64,000 nt of DNA from Streptomyces sp. NRRL S-646. Lineage in GTDB: Bacteria > Actinomycetota > Actinomycetes > Streptomycetales > Streptomycetaceae. The position numbers were made by a program, and so were the translations under genes. The notes beneath the pieces are model-generated. The model did no database searches and was not told the DNA's origin. It was given only the letters and a program-made list of their open reading frames with translations. Below, in pieces: positions 45,439 through 53,330 of the stretch (position 1 is its first letter; the number at the start of each line of letters is the position of its first letter). The DNA is taken from the NCBI RefSeq assembly GCF_000720765.1, contig NZ_JODC01000008.1, positions 62,001-126,000 on the forward strand, written 5' to 3'.

Positions 45439-45915
45439 GTGCCCGAACACACCTTCATCCTCAACGGCAGACCGGTGACCGTGGACATCGAGGACGACGT
45501 ACGGCTGCTGTGGGTGCTGCGGGACGTCCTGGGCGTCACCGGACCGAAGTACGGGTGCGGGCTCGGCGTGTGCCAGGCCTGTACGAGCCACATCAACGGC
45601 AAGGCGTTCAACCCCTGCAGCGTCCCAGTGAAGGACCTCACCCCGACCGACGAGGTGACGACCATCGAGGGTCTGCCCGCCACCGTCGGCAGGGAACTCC
45701 ACCCGATGCAGGAGGCCTGGCTGGAGTACGACGTCGCACAGTGCGGCTACTGCCAGCCCGGCCAGATCATGACCGCGGTCGCCAAGGTCCGCCAGGCCCG
45801 CGAGGAGGGCCGCGACATCAGCGAGGCCGACCTCGACGAGATCCGCAACGTCTGCCGGTGCGGTACGTATCACCGGATCCGTGAGGCGATAGTGGCGGGG
45901 GCGAAGAAGTACTGA
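45439..45915 (+). CDS. [2Fe-2S] subunit of the molybdenum hydroxylase
   Basis: The 158-residue protein carries two [2Fe-2S] clusters: a plant-type one, Cys40, 45, 48 and 60 (YGCGLGVCQACTSHINGK), and the helical one, Cys102, 105, 139 and 141 (QCGYCQPGQ, VCRCGTYH). This is the small subunit of IorA/aldehyde dehydrogenase type that passes electrons from molybdopterin to an acceptor. No signal peptide is seen, so it probably travels as a folded complex with the twin-arginine-bearing large subunit. GTG 45439 follows GGAGG 18 bp after the large-subunit stop. A c-type cytochrome subunit, common in such systems, is not present here. Confidence 0.93.
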   Translation: MPEHTFILNGRPVTVDIEDDVRLLWVLRDVLGVTGPKYGCGLGVCQACTSHINGKAFNPCSVPVKDLTPTDEVTTIEGLPATVGRELHPMQEAWLEYDVAQCGYCQPGQIMTAVAKVRQAREEGRDISEADLDEIRNVCRCGTYHRIREAIVAGAKKY

Positions 45916-45960
45916 CGCTGAGCGCTCCGCAGGATGTGCCGCGACGGGTGGTCGATCGTC

Positions 45961-46038
45961 CGCGGCGCCGTCGTGGCTGGTCGCGCCCACGCGGCGGAGC
46001 CGCACATCGATACAGCCCCGCGCCCCTTTAGGGCGCGG
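45961..46038. repeat. Dispersed intergenic repeat, copy 3 (long form)
   Basis: It matches copy 1 nearly base for base (GGCGCCGTCGTGGCTGGTCG, CGCCCACGCGGCGGAGCCGC, then ACATCGATACAGCCCC). It ends in the hairpin CCGCGCCC-CTTTA-GGGCGCGG (46018-46038). The TAA of the minus-strand LysR gene lies in the loop, so the element serves as the 3' end of both converging transcripts. Confidence 0.88.
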
Positions 46039-46981
46039 CCTGAAGCAGATGGTCGCGGACCAGGGCGACGTGAGGGTTGGCTGAGGCACCCGGGCGCTGC
46101 ACCAGGAAGGCGGTGTTGATGGGCGGGTCGTCCGGGTCGTGCAGCAACACCAGGGAGCCCGAGGCCAGTTCGGCGGTGCACAGGTAGCGGGGAAGGACCG
46201 TGAAGCCCGTACCGCCGACGACCGCCGCCTTGACCGCGTTCAGGTCGGGCATGGTGACCGCCGGCTGACAGACGAGACGTCTGCCGAAGACATGACGCCA
46301 GTAGCGGCGCACGATCGGCAGGTCCTCGGCGTAGGCGACCAGGGGCACACCGTGGAGGGCGGCGGGCCCGGCGGCGGCGATCCCGCCCGGCCCGCTGATG
46401 CGTTCGGCCCACGCGGGGGCGGCGACCAGCACGAACTCCTCGTCCCCGAGGGGCACGGCGGCCAGGGCCCGGCCGCGCGGCCGGAACGTCGCGACCACCA
46501 GGTCATGCCGGCCCGCCCGCAGGTCGTCCAGGAGCGGCTCGGTCAGTCCGGGGGTGATGCGCAGCCGTACGCCTCGCTCGACCAGCGGCGCCAGGCGGGG
46601 CATGACGGAACGGGTGAGGAACTCGTGCGGACCCGCCAGGTGCACCGGCTCCGGCGGCTGGTCGTCGGCCGGCCCGCCCCGACCCGTGAGCGTGGCGAGG
46701 GAATCCAGCGGCTGCACGATCCGGGAGGCGAGCTCGTCCGCGTACGGTGCGGGGGAGACCCCGCGGGCCTGGCGCTGGAAGAGTTCCCGGTCCAGTTGCC
46801 GCTCCAGTGCGCGCACCTGCGTCGTGACCGTGGGCTGCGACAGCCCGAGCAGACGCGCCGCGGCCGTGAAGGAGCCGGTGCGGTAGACGGCGAGGAAGGT
46901 GCGCAGCAGATTCAGATCGAGCGCCGCCGAGCTGCCGACCTGCGCTCTCTCCTCCCGGCCATTGGTTTCCCTATCCCTCAT
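46028..46981 (-). CDS. LysR family transcriptional regulator
   Basis: The 317-residue protein has an N-terminal LysR helix-turn-helix: LDLNLLRTFLAVYRTGSFTAAARLLGLS, QPTVTTQVRALERQLDRELF (residues 21-70, in blocks), then a LysR substrate-binding domain. ATG 46981 (MRDRETNG) is preferred over TTG 47005, which lies inside the dyad operator. It diverges from the DJ-1/PfpI gene, which it probably activates under stress. The last residues are encoded by the dispersed repeat, whose loop contains the stop TAA, so the C-terminus was defined by the repeat insertion. Confidence 0.9.
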   Translation of the reverse strand: MRDRETNGREERAQVGSSAALDLNLLRTFLAVYRTGSFTAAARLLGLSQPTVTTQVRALERQLDRELFQRQARGVSPAPYADELASRIVQPLDSLATLTGRGGPADDQPPEPVHLAGPHEFLTRSVMPRLAPLVERGVRLRITPGLTEPLLDDLRAGRHDLVVATFRPRGRALAAVPLGDEEFVLVAAPAWAERISGPGGIAAAGPAALHGVPLVAYAEDLPIVRRYWRHVFGRRLVCQPAVTMPDLNAVKAAVVGGTGFTVLPRYLCTAELASGSLVLLHDPDDPPINTAFLVQRPGASANPHVALVRDHLLQAAP

Positions 46982-46993
46982 ATCGATGAGCCT

Positions 46994-47006
46994 ATTGGAT
47001 TCCAAT
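46994..47006. promoter_or_regulatory. Dyad between LysR and DJ-1 genes
   Basis: ATTGGATTCCAAT (46994-47006) is a perfect 13-bp palindrome with one central base (arms ATTGGA/TCCAAT). It lies in the divergent promoter region, 13 bp beyond the LysR ATG and 59 bp before the DJ-1 ATG. It also fits the T-N11-A rule of LysR sites. Confidence 0.75.
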
Positions 47007-47064
47007 GGCGGGCGGGACTTACGGTTGGATCACCACCACGCTGACGACCCCTCGGAGACAAAGC

Positions 47065-47757
47065 ATGTCGAAGATCCTTTTCGTGATGACCGGCGTCGAC
47101 TACTGGACGCTGGCCGACGGCACCCGCCACCCCACCGGCTTCTGGGCGGAGGAGGCCGTCGCCCCTTATGAGGCGTTCAAGGCCGCCGGTCACGAGATCG
47201 TCGTCGCCACCCCGGGCGGTGTCGTTCCGACCGTGGACAAGGGCAGCCTCGCCGCCGAGTACAACGGCGGGCAGGAGAACGCCGACCGCGTCGCCGGCGT
47301 GCTCGCCGCGGCCACCGAGCTGCAGCGCCCCATCAGCCTGCGGGACGTGAACCTCGACGAGTACGCAGCCGTGTACTACCCCGGCGGCCACGGCCCGATG
47401 GAGGACCTCGCCGTCGATGCCGACTCCGGCAAGCTGCTCACCCTCGCCCTGGAGTCCGGCAAGCCGCTCGGCGTCGTCTGCCACGGCCCCGCCGCGCTGC
47501 TCGCCGCCGAACGGGACGGCGTCAACGCCTTCGCCGGGTACCGGGTGGCCGCGTTCACCAACGACGAGGAGACCCAGTCCGGCTTCGCAGACAAGGCCAA
47601 GTGGCTGCTGCAGGACCGGCTGACCGAGGCCGGGGTGCAGGTCCAGGTCGGTGAGCCGTGGGCGCCGCACATCATTGTCGACCGCAACCTCGTCACCGGC
47701 CAGAACCCGGCCTCCTCCGCCCCGCTCGCCGCGGAGCTGCTCAAGACGCTGGGCTGA
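47065..47757 (+). CDS. DJ-1/PfpI family protein (Hsp31-like)
   Basis: The 230-residue protein has the class I glutamine-amidotransferase-like fold: SKILFVMTGVDYWTLADGTR, PTGFWAEEAVAPYEAFKAAG with Glu30, YYPGGHGPMEDLA, and the nucleophile elbow PLGVVCHGPAALLA with Cys139 and His140. The catalytic triad order C-H-(E) matches Hsp31/YhbO-like DJ-1 proteins, proposed as glyoxalases or deglycases. ATG 47065 begins the family sequence; the longer frame is discounted. The divergent LysR and palindrome suggest induction by carbonyl or oxidative stress. Confidence 0.93.
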   Translation: MSKILFVMTGVDYWTLADGTRHPTGFWAEEAVAPYEAFKAAGHEIVVATPGGVVPTVDKGSLAAEYNGGQENADRVAGVLAAATELQRPISLRDVNLDEYAAVYYPGGHGPMEDLAVDADSGKLLTLALESGKPLGVVCHGPAALLAAERDGVNAFAGYRVAAFTNDEETQSGFADKAKWLLQDRLTEAGVQVQVGEPWAPHIIVDRNLVTGQNPASSAPLAAELLKTLG

Positions 47758-47856
47758 ACAGGGACACATGACGCCCGGGACTCCGGGTAGCCGCCCGTCG
47801 GACCACTGGCGGGCACAGTGCAGTGCCCGCTGTTCGACCCGGTGATTGGATCAACC

Positions 47857-48258
47857 GTGACCGACTACTCTCCCGACGGCTCCGACCCCGCCGTACATCT
47901 GGCCCTGCGTGCCGTGGTCGGGGGCGATGCGGACGAGACCGAGCTGGACACCCTGGCCGGCAGCGAGGTACTGGTGCCGACCGGTGCCGTTGCCGCCCAG
48001 GAGCAGGATCCCGCGGAGGTGACCCTGCCCGTCTACGCGCAGGAGGACGGCACCGAGCTGGTGCCTGTGTTCACCACCGAAGCGCGCATGCAGCAGGCGC
48101 TTCCACAGGTCACCCAGCATCGCCGGATGGCGCTGGGCACCCTCGCCCACCGCTGGCCGTCCCAGAAGCTGGCGCTGGTCATCGACGCCGGTACACCGGA
48201 GGAAGTGGCGCTGACGGCTGAGGGGGTCAGGCAACTGCTCGACCGCGGCGCCGCCTGA
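47857..48258 (+). CDS. SseB family protein
   Basis: The 133-residue protein resembles the SseB N-terminal domain: DPAVHLALRAVVGGDADETE, LAGSEVLVPTGA, VTLPVYAQEDGTELVPVFTT and EARMQQALPQVT. This fold is common in small actinobacterial proteins of unknown function, sometimes in type III/VII-secretion-like contexts. It ends in a helical tail (TPEEVALTAEGVRQLLDRG). GTG 47857 (MTDYSPDGSD) is preferred over ATG/GTG starts upstream at 47818, as it begins the conserved block. A strong terminator lies 34 bp beyond the stop. Confidence 0.8.
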   Translation: MTDYSPDGSDPAVHLALRAVVGGDADETELDTLAGSEVLVPTGAVAAQEQDPAEVTLPVYAQEDGTELVPVFTTEARMQQALPQVTQHRRMALGTLAHRWPSQKLALVIDAGTPEEVALTAEGVRQLLDRGAA

Positions 48259-48291
48259 CGTCACACATCACACCGTGCTCGTCCTCCTGAA

Positions 48292-48325
48292 CGTGGGCGT
48301 TCCCCCAGGTAAGGGAACGCCCACG
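48292..48325. terminator. Bidirectional terminator
   Basis: CGTGGGCGTTCCC (48292-48304) pairs with GGGAACGCCCACG (48313-48325), a perfect 13-bp stem with an 8-nt loop. It separates the SseB-like gene from the convergent secreted glycoside hydrolase, whose stop lies 7 bp beyond. Confidence 0.85.
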
Positions 48326-48331
48326 CTCACG

Positions 48332-50083
48332 TCACCGCGACGTCAGCTTCCACAGGTGGTCGGCCGTGCCGTTGTCGTCCCACTGCAGGACCTGCGCCCC
48401 GGACGACGTACTCATGTTGTTCACGCCCAGCAGCAGCCCGCTGTTGTAGTTGGCGATCTTGTAGTAGCCGTCGCCGGACGGGATGAGCTGCCAGAGGTGG
48501 TCGGCGGTCCCGTTGTCACCCCAGATCAGGGCCTTGCCGCCGTCCGCCGTGCTCATGGAGTCGATGCCCAGCAGCAACCCGCTCGCCCTGTTGGCGATCT
48601 TGTAGAGGCCGGAGCCCGCGGCTGCCAGCGTCCACGACTGGCTGCTGCCCGTGCTCGACGTCGCCTGGACGACCGAGGTGCCCTGCGCGGTTCCTGCCCC
48701 CGAGGTGTCGAGGGCGAGAGCGCTGTTCTTGTTGGTGATCTGGTACGTCCCGGCCAGCGAGGTCGAGGCGCCGCTCGGGGTGATCACCAGGTGGTAGCCG
48801 TCGGAGGCGTTGGTCGTCACCGGCACCGTGATGGAGCCGTTCGAGACGGTGTAGTCGGCGTCGGAGATGGTGACCGGCCCGGACACCGCGGTCGTACGGC
48901 CCTTGGAGGGCGTGTACTCCAGCCTCGCGTGCACCTTGCTGCCGAACGCCGACAGCGAGCCGAGCCCCTTGACCGTGACCGCGCTTGAGCCGGCCCCGCC
49001 GCCGAAGATGACGCTCACCTGGTTGCCGGCGCTGTTGAGCGAGGCCGCGCCGTCGATGCCCGTCTGCGCCGGGGGAGTGGTGACGAGCATGTTCCCGGAC
49101 ATGTCGCCGTACCACTTGTAGAGCGAGTACGCGCCGTTCGGTGAGGCGCCGGTGTCGGTGAGGGTGTCTCCGAGGGTGCCGTAGTGGTTCCAGAAGGCCA
49201 TCTCGGCGTCATGCACGCCCGCCCGCTCGAACTTGGCCGCGTAGCTGACCAGCGGCCCGGGCACGCCGACCTCGCTCGTGGTGCCGTACTCCTCGATGGA
49301 GATCGGCCGCGGGCTGATCCCGAGGCTGCTTTCCAGTGCGCGGTAGGCGGAGACGTGCGCGGCGATGTCCTTGCTGCCCTGCAGCTCGTGCCAGGCGATG
49401 ATGTCCGGCACGGTGCCGGAGGCTTTGGCGTCGGTGAGGAACGTGCTCATCCAGGACTGGTTCCACGCCGAGTAACTCGGCCCCTGGATGGGCGTCTTGG
49501 TGTCCTTGGACCGCACTTCCTTGTAGGTGCGCGCCCACCCCGCGTCGAACGCGCCTGCGTTGGTGGTGTCCCATGTCCAGTCGGGCTCGTTCCACAGCTC
49601 GTACGCGGCGATGTTGGTGGCGCCGGACGACTGGACGGATGCGACCTGCTTGTCCACCGCGGACAGCCAGTCGCTCCAACTCACCCACTTGTAGGGAAAG
49701 TTGGGATACCAGTCCGGCATGCGTACGACGACCTTGGCGCCGGCCCGCGCCGCCTTGGACGCCACGACCAGCGCGTCGCCCGCGGGCTTGGGCTCACCGT
49801 TGGGCAGCTGGGAGCCGCCCGGCGCCATCTGGACGAAGGTGTTCGGCTTGAGCGGAGTGACCAGACTGTCGGCGGGAGTGGTCGCGTCGGCGAGGCCGTA
49901 GAGACTGCCGGTCGCCACATGGGTGACGGGGCGCAGTGCCTGGTCGGCGTTGACGACCAGGGTGGTCGACGCGGTGGGGGCAGCCTGGGCGGGGGCGGCC
50001 ACGGCCAGGGCGGCTGCACCGAGGACACAGGCGCCAAGGACGGCTGTCAGACGTAGGGGGACGGGGGTTCTTGTGCGGCTCAT
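48332..50083 (-). CDS. Secreted GH39-like glycoside hydrolase with ricin-type lectin
   Basis: The 583-residue protein has a signal peptide (residues 1-36, cut after AQA). The catalytic (beta/alpha)8 part follows: VVVRMPDWYPNFPYKWVSWS, YELWNEPDWTWD with Glu166 as acid/base and PISIEEYGTT with Glu264/265 as nucleophile. NEP plus a later Glu fits clan GH-A, closest to GH39 by layout. The C-terminal 120 residues form a ricin B-type trefoil (QSWTLAAAGSGLYKIANRAS, HLWQLIPSGDGYYKIANYNS), a sugar-binding module. It probably degrades plant or microbial polysaccharide outside the cell and feeds the ABC importer upstream. A GAGGAG site precedes ATG 50083. A repeat hairpin separates it from the permease gene. 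Confidence 0.88.
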   Translation of the reverse strand: MSRTRTPVPLRLTAVLGACVLGAAALAVAAPAQAAPTASTTLVVNADQALRPVTHVATGSLYGLADATTPADSLVTPLKPNTFVQMAPGGSQLPNGEPKPAGDALVVASKAARAGAKVVVRMPDWYPNFPYKWVSWSDWLSAVDKQVASVQSSGATNIAAYELWNEPDWTWDTTNAGAFDAGWARTYKEVRSKDTKTPIQGPSYSAWNQSWMSTFLTDAKASGTVPDIIAWHELQGSKDIAAHVSAYRALESSLGISPRPISIEEYGTTSEVGVPGPLVSYAAKFERAGVHDAEMAFWNHYGTLGDTLTDTGASPNGAYSLYKWYGDMSGNMLVTTPPAQTGIDGAASLNSAGNQVSVIFGGGAGSSAVTVKGLGSLSAFGSKVHARLEYTPSKGRTTAVSGPVTISDADYTVSNGSITVPVTTNASDGYHLVITPSGASTSLAGTYQITNKNSALALDTSGAGTAQGTSVVQATSSTGSSQSWTLAAAGSGLYKIANRASGLLLGIDSMSTADGGKALIWGDNGTADHLWQLIPSGDGYYKIANYNSGLLLGVNNMSTSSGAQVLQWDDNGTADHLWKLTSR

Positions 50084-50148
50084 GACAGATCTCCTCGGGG
50101 AGGGGGGTGGGGCAAAGCAGGCCGGACAAAGCCGCCTACGGTTCGGCA

Positions 50149-50188
50149 GCGCCCCCAAAGGGGCGCGGGGAACTGCGCGACCAGCCAG
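50149..50188 (-). repeat. Dispersed intergenic repeat, copy 4 (short form, reverse)
   Basis: On the minus strand it reads TGGCTGGTCGCGCAGTTCCC, then CGCGCCCC, TTTG, GGGGCGC, matching copy 2. The hairpin GCGCCCC/GGGGCGC (49-66 in this line) stands behind the permease gene and before the glycoside hydrolase, so it likely ends the transporter transcript. Confidence 0.8.
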
Positions 50189-50246
50189 GATGGCGCGCCA
50201 GGCAAACAACGACCCATCGCGGCACCACCAGCGGAGCGCCGAGCGC

Positions 50247-51068
50247 TCAGTCCTTCACCGCGCCCGCGGTCACACCCGCGGCGACATAGCGCTGAGCGAG
50301 CACCAGCAGTACCGCGGCCGGGACGGACGCGACGACGGCGGTCGCCATGATCGCGTTCCACTCCTGGTTGTTGTTGCCGATGTACTTGTAGATGCCGAGG
50401 GTGATCGGCCTCAGATCGCCGCCGCCGTCGAGGGTGTTGGCGAAGACGAAGTCGGACCAGGCCCACAGGAAGCTGAACAGCGAGACGGTGACCAGGGCGT
50501 TGCGGCTCACCGGCAGCACCACCGACCAGAAGGTGCGGAAGGTGCCGGCGCCGTCGATGCGGGAGGCGGCGATGAGCTCGCCGGGGATGCCCGACATGAA
50601 CGCCGTGAAGATCATGACGCCGAAGGGCACCGCGATGGTGGAGTCCGCGATGATCAGGCCCCACCAGGAGTTGAGCAGACCGAAGTCCAGGAAGATGCCG
50701 TAGAAGCCCATCGCCATGACGATCCCGGGGATCATCTGCGCGATCAGCAGCCCCAGGCCGAGCGCCCCGCCTCCGCGTGGTCGGAGTTTCGCCAGCGAGT
50801 AGCCGGCCGGGGCGGCGAGCAGCAGGGTGAGGGCGACCGTGCCCAGGCCGATCAGCAGGCTCGTGCCGAGATACGGCAACTGGTCGTCCAGGACGGCCCG
50901 GTAGCCCTCGAAGGTGGGGTGCAGAGGCAGCAGGTCGGGCGGGTCCTTGCGCATGTCCTGCTGCGGGGTGAGGGACACGTTCAGCATCCAGTACACCGGG
51001 AACAGCATCAGCGCGGTCAGGACGAGCCCGATGAGCGTGTAACGGCGGGCAGGCCTACGGGACTTCAT
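50247..51068 (-). CDS. Sugar ABC transporter permease (MalG-type)
   Basis: The 273-residue protein has six TMs and the EAA-like loop ELIAASRIDGAGTFRTFWSV near residue 175. It is the MalG/second permease of a carbohydrate CUT1 importer. ATG 51068 overlaps the stop of the preceding permease as ATGA and has GGAGG upstream, indicating coupled translation. The order of the operon (GH127, solute-binding protein, permease 1, permease 2) follows typical plant-glycan loci. No dedicated ATPase gene is present; Streptomyces CUT1 importers usually use the shared MsiK. Confidence 0.92.
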   Translation of the reverse strand: MKSRRPARRYTLIGLVLTALMLFPVYWMLNVSLTPQQDMRKDPPDLLPLHPTFEGYRAVLDDQLPYLGTSLLIGLGTVALTLLLAAPAGYSLAKLRPRGGGALGLGLLIAQMIPGIVMAMGFYGIFLDFGLLNSWWGLIIADSTIAVPFGVMIFTAFMSGIPGELIAASRIDGAGTFRTFWSVVLPVSRNALVTVSLFSFLWAWSDFVFANTLDGGGDLRPITLGIYKYIGNNNQEWNAIMATAVVASVPAAVLLVLAQRYVAAGVTAGAVKD

Positions 51069-52036
51069 GCTTCCTGCCTCCTCTGGACGCGGATGTACAG
51101 CAGCCCGAAGACGAGCGCGATGAGGATGAGGATGTTGCCGACCGCCGCGCCGGGCCCGAACTTGGGCAGCAGCGTGCCGAAGCCCAGCTGGTAGGACCAG
51201 GTCGCCAGGGTGGACGAGGCGTCGCCCGGACCGCCCTTGGTCATGATCCAGATCAGGTCGAACACCTTGAGGGTGTAGACCAGCCCGAGGAGCAGGGTGA
51301 TCGCCGACACCGGCCGCAGCAGCGGGAAGGTGATCCGCCGGAACTGCTGCCAGGCACTCGCCCCGTCCAGTGCCGCCGCCTCGTACAGCTCGGCCGGGAT
51401 GTTCTGGAGACCGCTGTAGAGGATGACCAGGTTGAACGGGATACCGATCCAGATGTTGGCGACGATCACCGAGGTCAGTGCCCAGTCCGGCGAGGTGAGC
51501 CAGCCGACCGGGTCGACGCCGAAGAAGTGCAGGAAGTAGTTCACCACCCCGGACTCGCTGTTGAACATCCACGACCACGTCGACGCCGACACGATCAGCG
51601 GCAGCAGCCACGGGATCAGGAACAGCGCGCGCAGGGTGGGCGCGAGCCGGAAGTGCCGGTTGAAGAAGACCGCGAGGGCGAGCCCGATGACGTACTGGAA
51701 GGCGATCGACACGAAGGTGAAGATCATCGTGTGCCGTATGGCGGGGCCGAACGTGGGGTCGTCCAGCACCTTCTGGAAGTTGTCCCAGCCGGAGAACGGT
51801 GCGTCGCCCGCCACGAACGACCGGACGGTGTAGTCGCGCAGGCTCAGGTCGAGGTTGCGGTAGAGCGGATAGACGTAGAAGGCGGCGAGGTAGGCGAGGA
51901 GAGGGGTCACGAAGGCGAGCGCGGTCAGCCGGCTCCTGCGCCGGTGACGGCGGCGCAGGGACAGCGTGTCGGTGCCGCTCGCCCCCGTCGCGGCGGACGC
52001 TGCCCGCCGCGGACGGTCGACCCGGGCGATGGTCAT
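51065..52036 (-). CDS. Sugar ABC transporter permease (MalF-type)
   Basis: The 323-residue protein has a basic N-terminal tail, then six TMs. The MalF-like first loop (FYVYPLYRNLDLSLRDYTVR) precedes DAPFSGWDNFQKVLDDPTF, and the EAA loop reads LYEAAALDGASAWQQFRRIT. It pairs with the MalG-type permease that overlaps its end. It starts 7 bp behind the solute-binding-protein stop. Together they import an oligosaccharide, probably one containing L-arabinose. Confidence 0.92.
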   Translation of the reverse strand: MTIARVDRPRRAASAATGASGTDTLSLRRRHRRRSRLTALAFVTPLLAYLAAFYVYPLYRNLDLSLRDYTVRSFVAGDAPFSGWDNFQKVLDDPTFGPAIRHTMIFTFVSIAFQYVIGLALAVFFNRHFRLAPTLRALFLIPWLLPLIVSASTWSWMFNSESGVVNYFLHFFGVDPVGWLTSPDWALTSVIVANIWIGIPFNLVILYSGLQNIPAELYEAAALDGASAWQQFRRITFPLLRPVSAITLLLGLVYTLKVFDLIWIMTKGGPGDASSTLATWSYQLGFGTLLPKFGPGAAVGNILILIALVFGLLYIRVQRRQEA

Positions 52037-52043
52037 ACCGGCC

Positions 52044-53291
52044 CTAGCCCTTCTGCGCGCTCGACTGGGCCGTGTCCAGGGCGTCCTGCGGGCTCTTGCT
52101 GCCCGACAGGGCGGCCTGCACGGCGGTCCACATCGGCTGGGAGATGGTCGGGTACTTGGTGCCCAGACCGCCGCTGGTCCGGCCGCGGGCCGCGGCCACC
52201 GCGTCCACCCAGGGCTTCAGCTTCGGGTTCTGCTTCACCTGCTCGGCCTGGACCGCGGCCGTCGGCGCGACGTACTGCAGCGTCGTGTCGGTGGGCAGCA
52301 GGTTCGCGTCGCTGGTCAGACAGGTGACGATCTTCTTGGTGACGTCGTAGCGCCCGGTGTCCTTCTGTACGGGCACGGTCACGAACTCGCCGCCCGTCGG
52401 CACCGGCGCCGAACCGCCGTTCTGCCCGGGGATGTTGATGATCCCGTAGTCGAAGCCGGCCTTGGCCGCGTTGCCCAGCTGCCAGGTGCCGTTCTCACTG
52501 AACGCGTAGTCGCCGGTCGCGAACTCCTGCCAGCTGGTCGTCTGGGTGTTCTGCAGGACGTCCTTGGGGGCGTATCCCGCGTCCACCCACTGCTTCCACA
52601 GCGACAGCGCGGCAACTCCCTTGGCGGAGTTGAGCTTTGTCAGGTCGCCCCCCGCGCCCCAGAACCAGGGCAGGAACTGGAAGCTGCCCTCCTCCGTGTT
52701 GATCGCGGAGAACGTGATTCCCTTCTTCCCGGCCGACTTGACCTTCTTCAGGGCGGCCGTGAGGGAGGTCCAGTCCTTGATGGAGGCCGCGTCGACACCG
52801 GCGGCGGAAAGGACCTTCTTGTTGTAGTAGAGCGCGAGTGTGTTGGCGCCGATCGGCACCCCGTACGACGCGTTGTCGATGGTGCCCGCGCCGATGATGT
52901 TCTTCTGGATCGACTTCGTGTCCAGGCCGAGGTCGCTGGTCTTGTTGAGGATCCCGGCCTCCACCAGCGTGGAGACGACCGGGTTGTCCACCAGCATCAC
53001 ATCGGGCGCGTTGCCCTGCTGGGCGGCCAGCAGCGCCTTGTTGCCGAGGTCGGTGGTGTCGTACGGGGTGCGCTTGAGCTTCACCCCGGCCTTGGTCCCG
53101 CAGCCGGTCACCAGCTTGCCCCAGGCCGAGGAGGCGTCGAACTGCGGGTAGGGGTCCCAGAAGGTGTACGTCCCGCCGGCCTTGCCGGAGGAGGAGTCCG
53201 AGGAGCCGGAGCCGCCTGAGCAGGCGGTCAGGGAGGCGAGCGTGCCGACGGCGGCGAGCGCGGCGAGAAGAGTGCGGCGGGTGGGTATCAC
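52044..53291 (-). CDS. Extracellular solute-binding lipoprotein (CUT1)
   Basis: The 415-residue protein starts at GTG 53291 and has a lipobox LTAC with Cys24 (TLASLTACSGGS), so it is membrane-anchored outside. The mature part is an SBP_bac_1 family sugar-binding protein: YTFWDPYPQFDASSAWGKLV, GNAPDVMLVDNPVVSTLVEA and PIGANTLALYYNKKVLSAAG. A Ser/Gly-rich linker follows the lipid anchor. It delivers oligosaccharide to the two permeases behind it. The gene lies 39 bp after the GH127 gene, probably in one transcript. Confidence 0.92.
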   Translation of the reverse strand: MIPTRRTLLAALAAVGTLASLTACSGGSGSSDSSSGKAGGTYTFWDPYPQFDASSAWGKLVTGCGTKAGVKLKRTPYDTTDLGNKALLAAQQGNAPDVMLVDNPVVSTLVEAGILNKTSDLGLDTKSIQKNIIGAGTIDNASYGVPIGANTLALYYNKKVLSAAGVDAASIKDWTSLTAALKKVKSAGKKGITFSAINTEEGSFQFLPWFWGAGGDLTKLNSAKGVAALSLWKQWVDAGYAPKDVLQNTQTTSWQEFATGDYAFSENGTWQLGNAAKAGFDYGIINIPGQNGGSAPVPTGGEFVTVPVQKDTGRYDVTKKIVTCLTSDANLLPTDTTLQYVAPTAAVQAEQVKQNPKLKPWVDAVAAARGRTSGGLGTKYPTISQPMWTAVQAALSGSKSPQDALDTAQSSAQKG

Positions 53292-53330
53292 GGGGTGACC
53301 TCGTTGTCGTAGAGCGAAGTTGAGGGTGTG

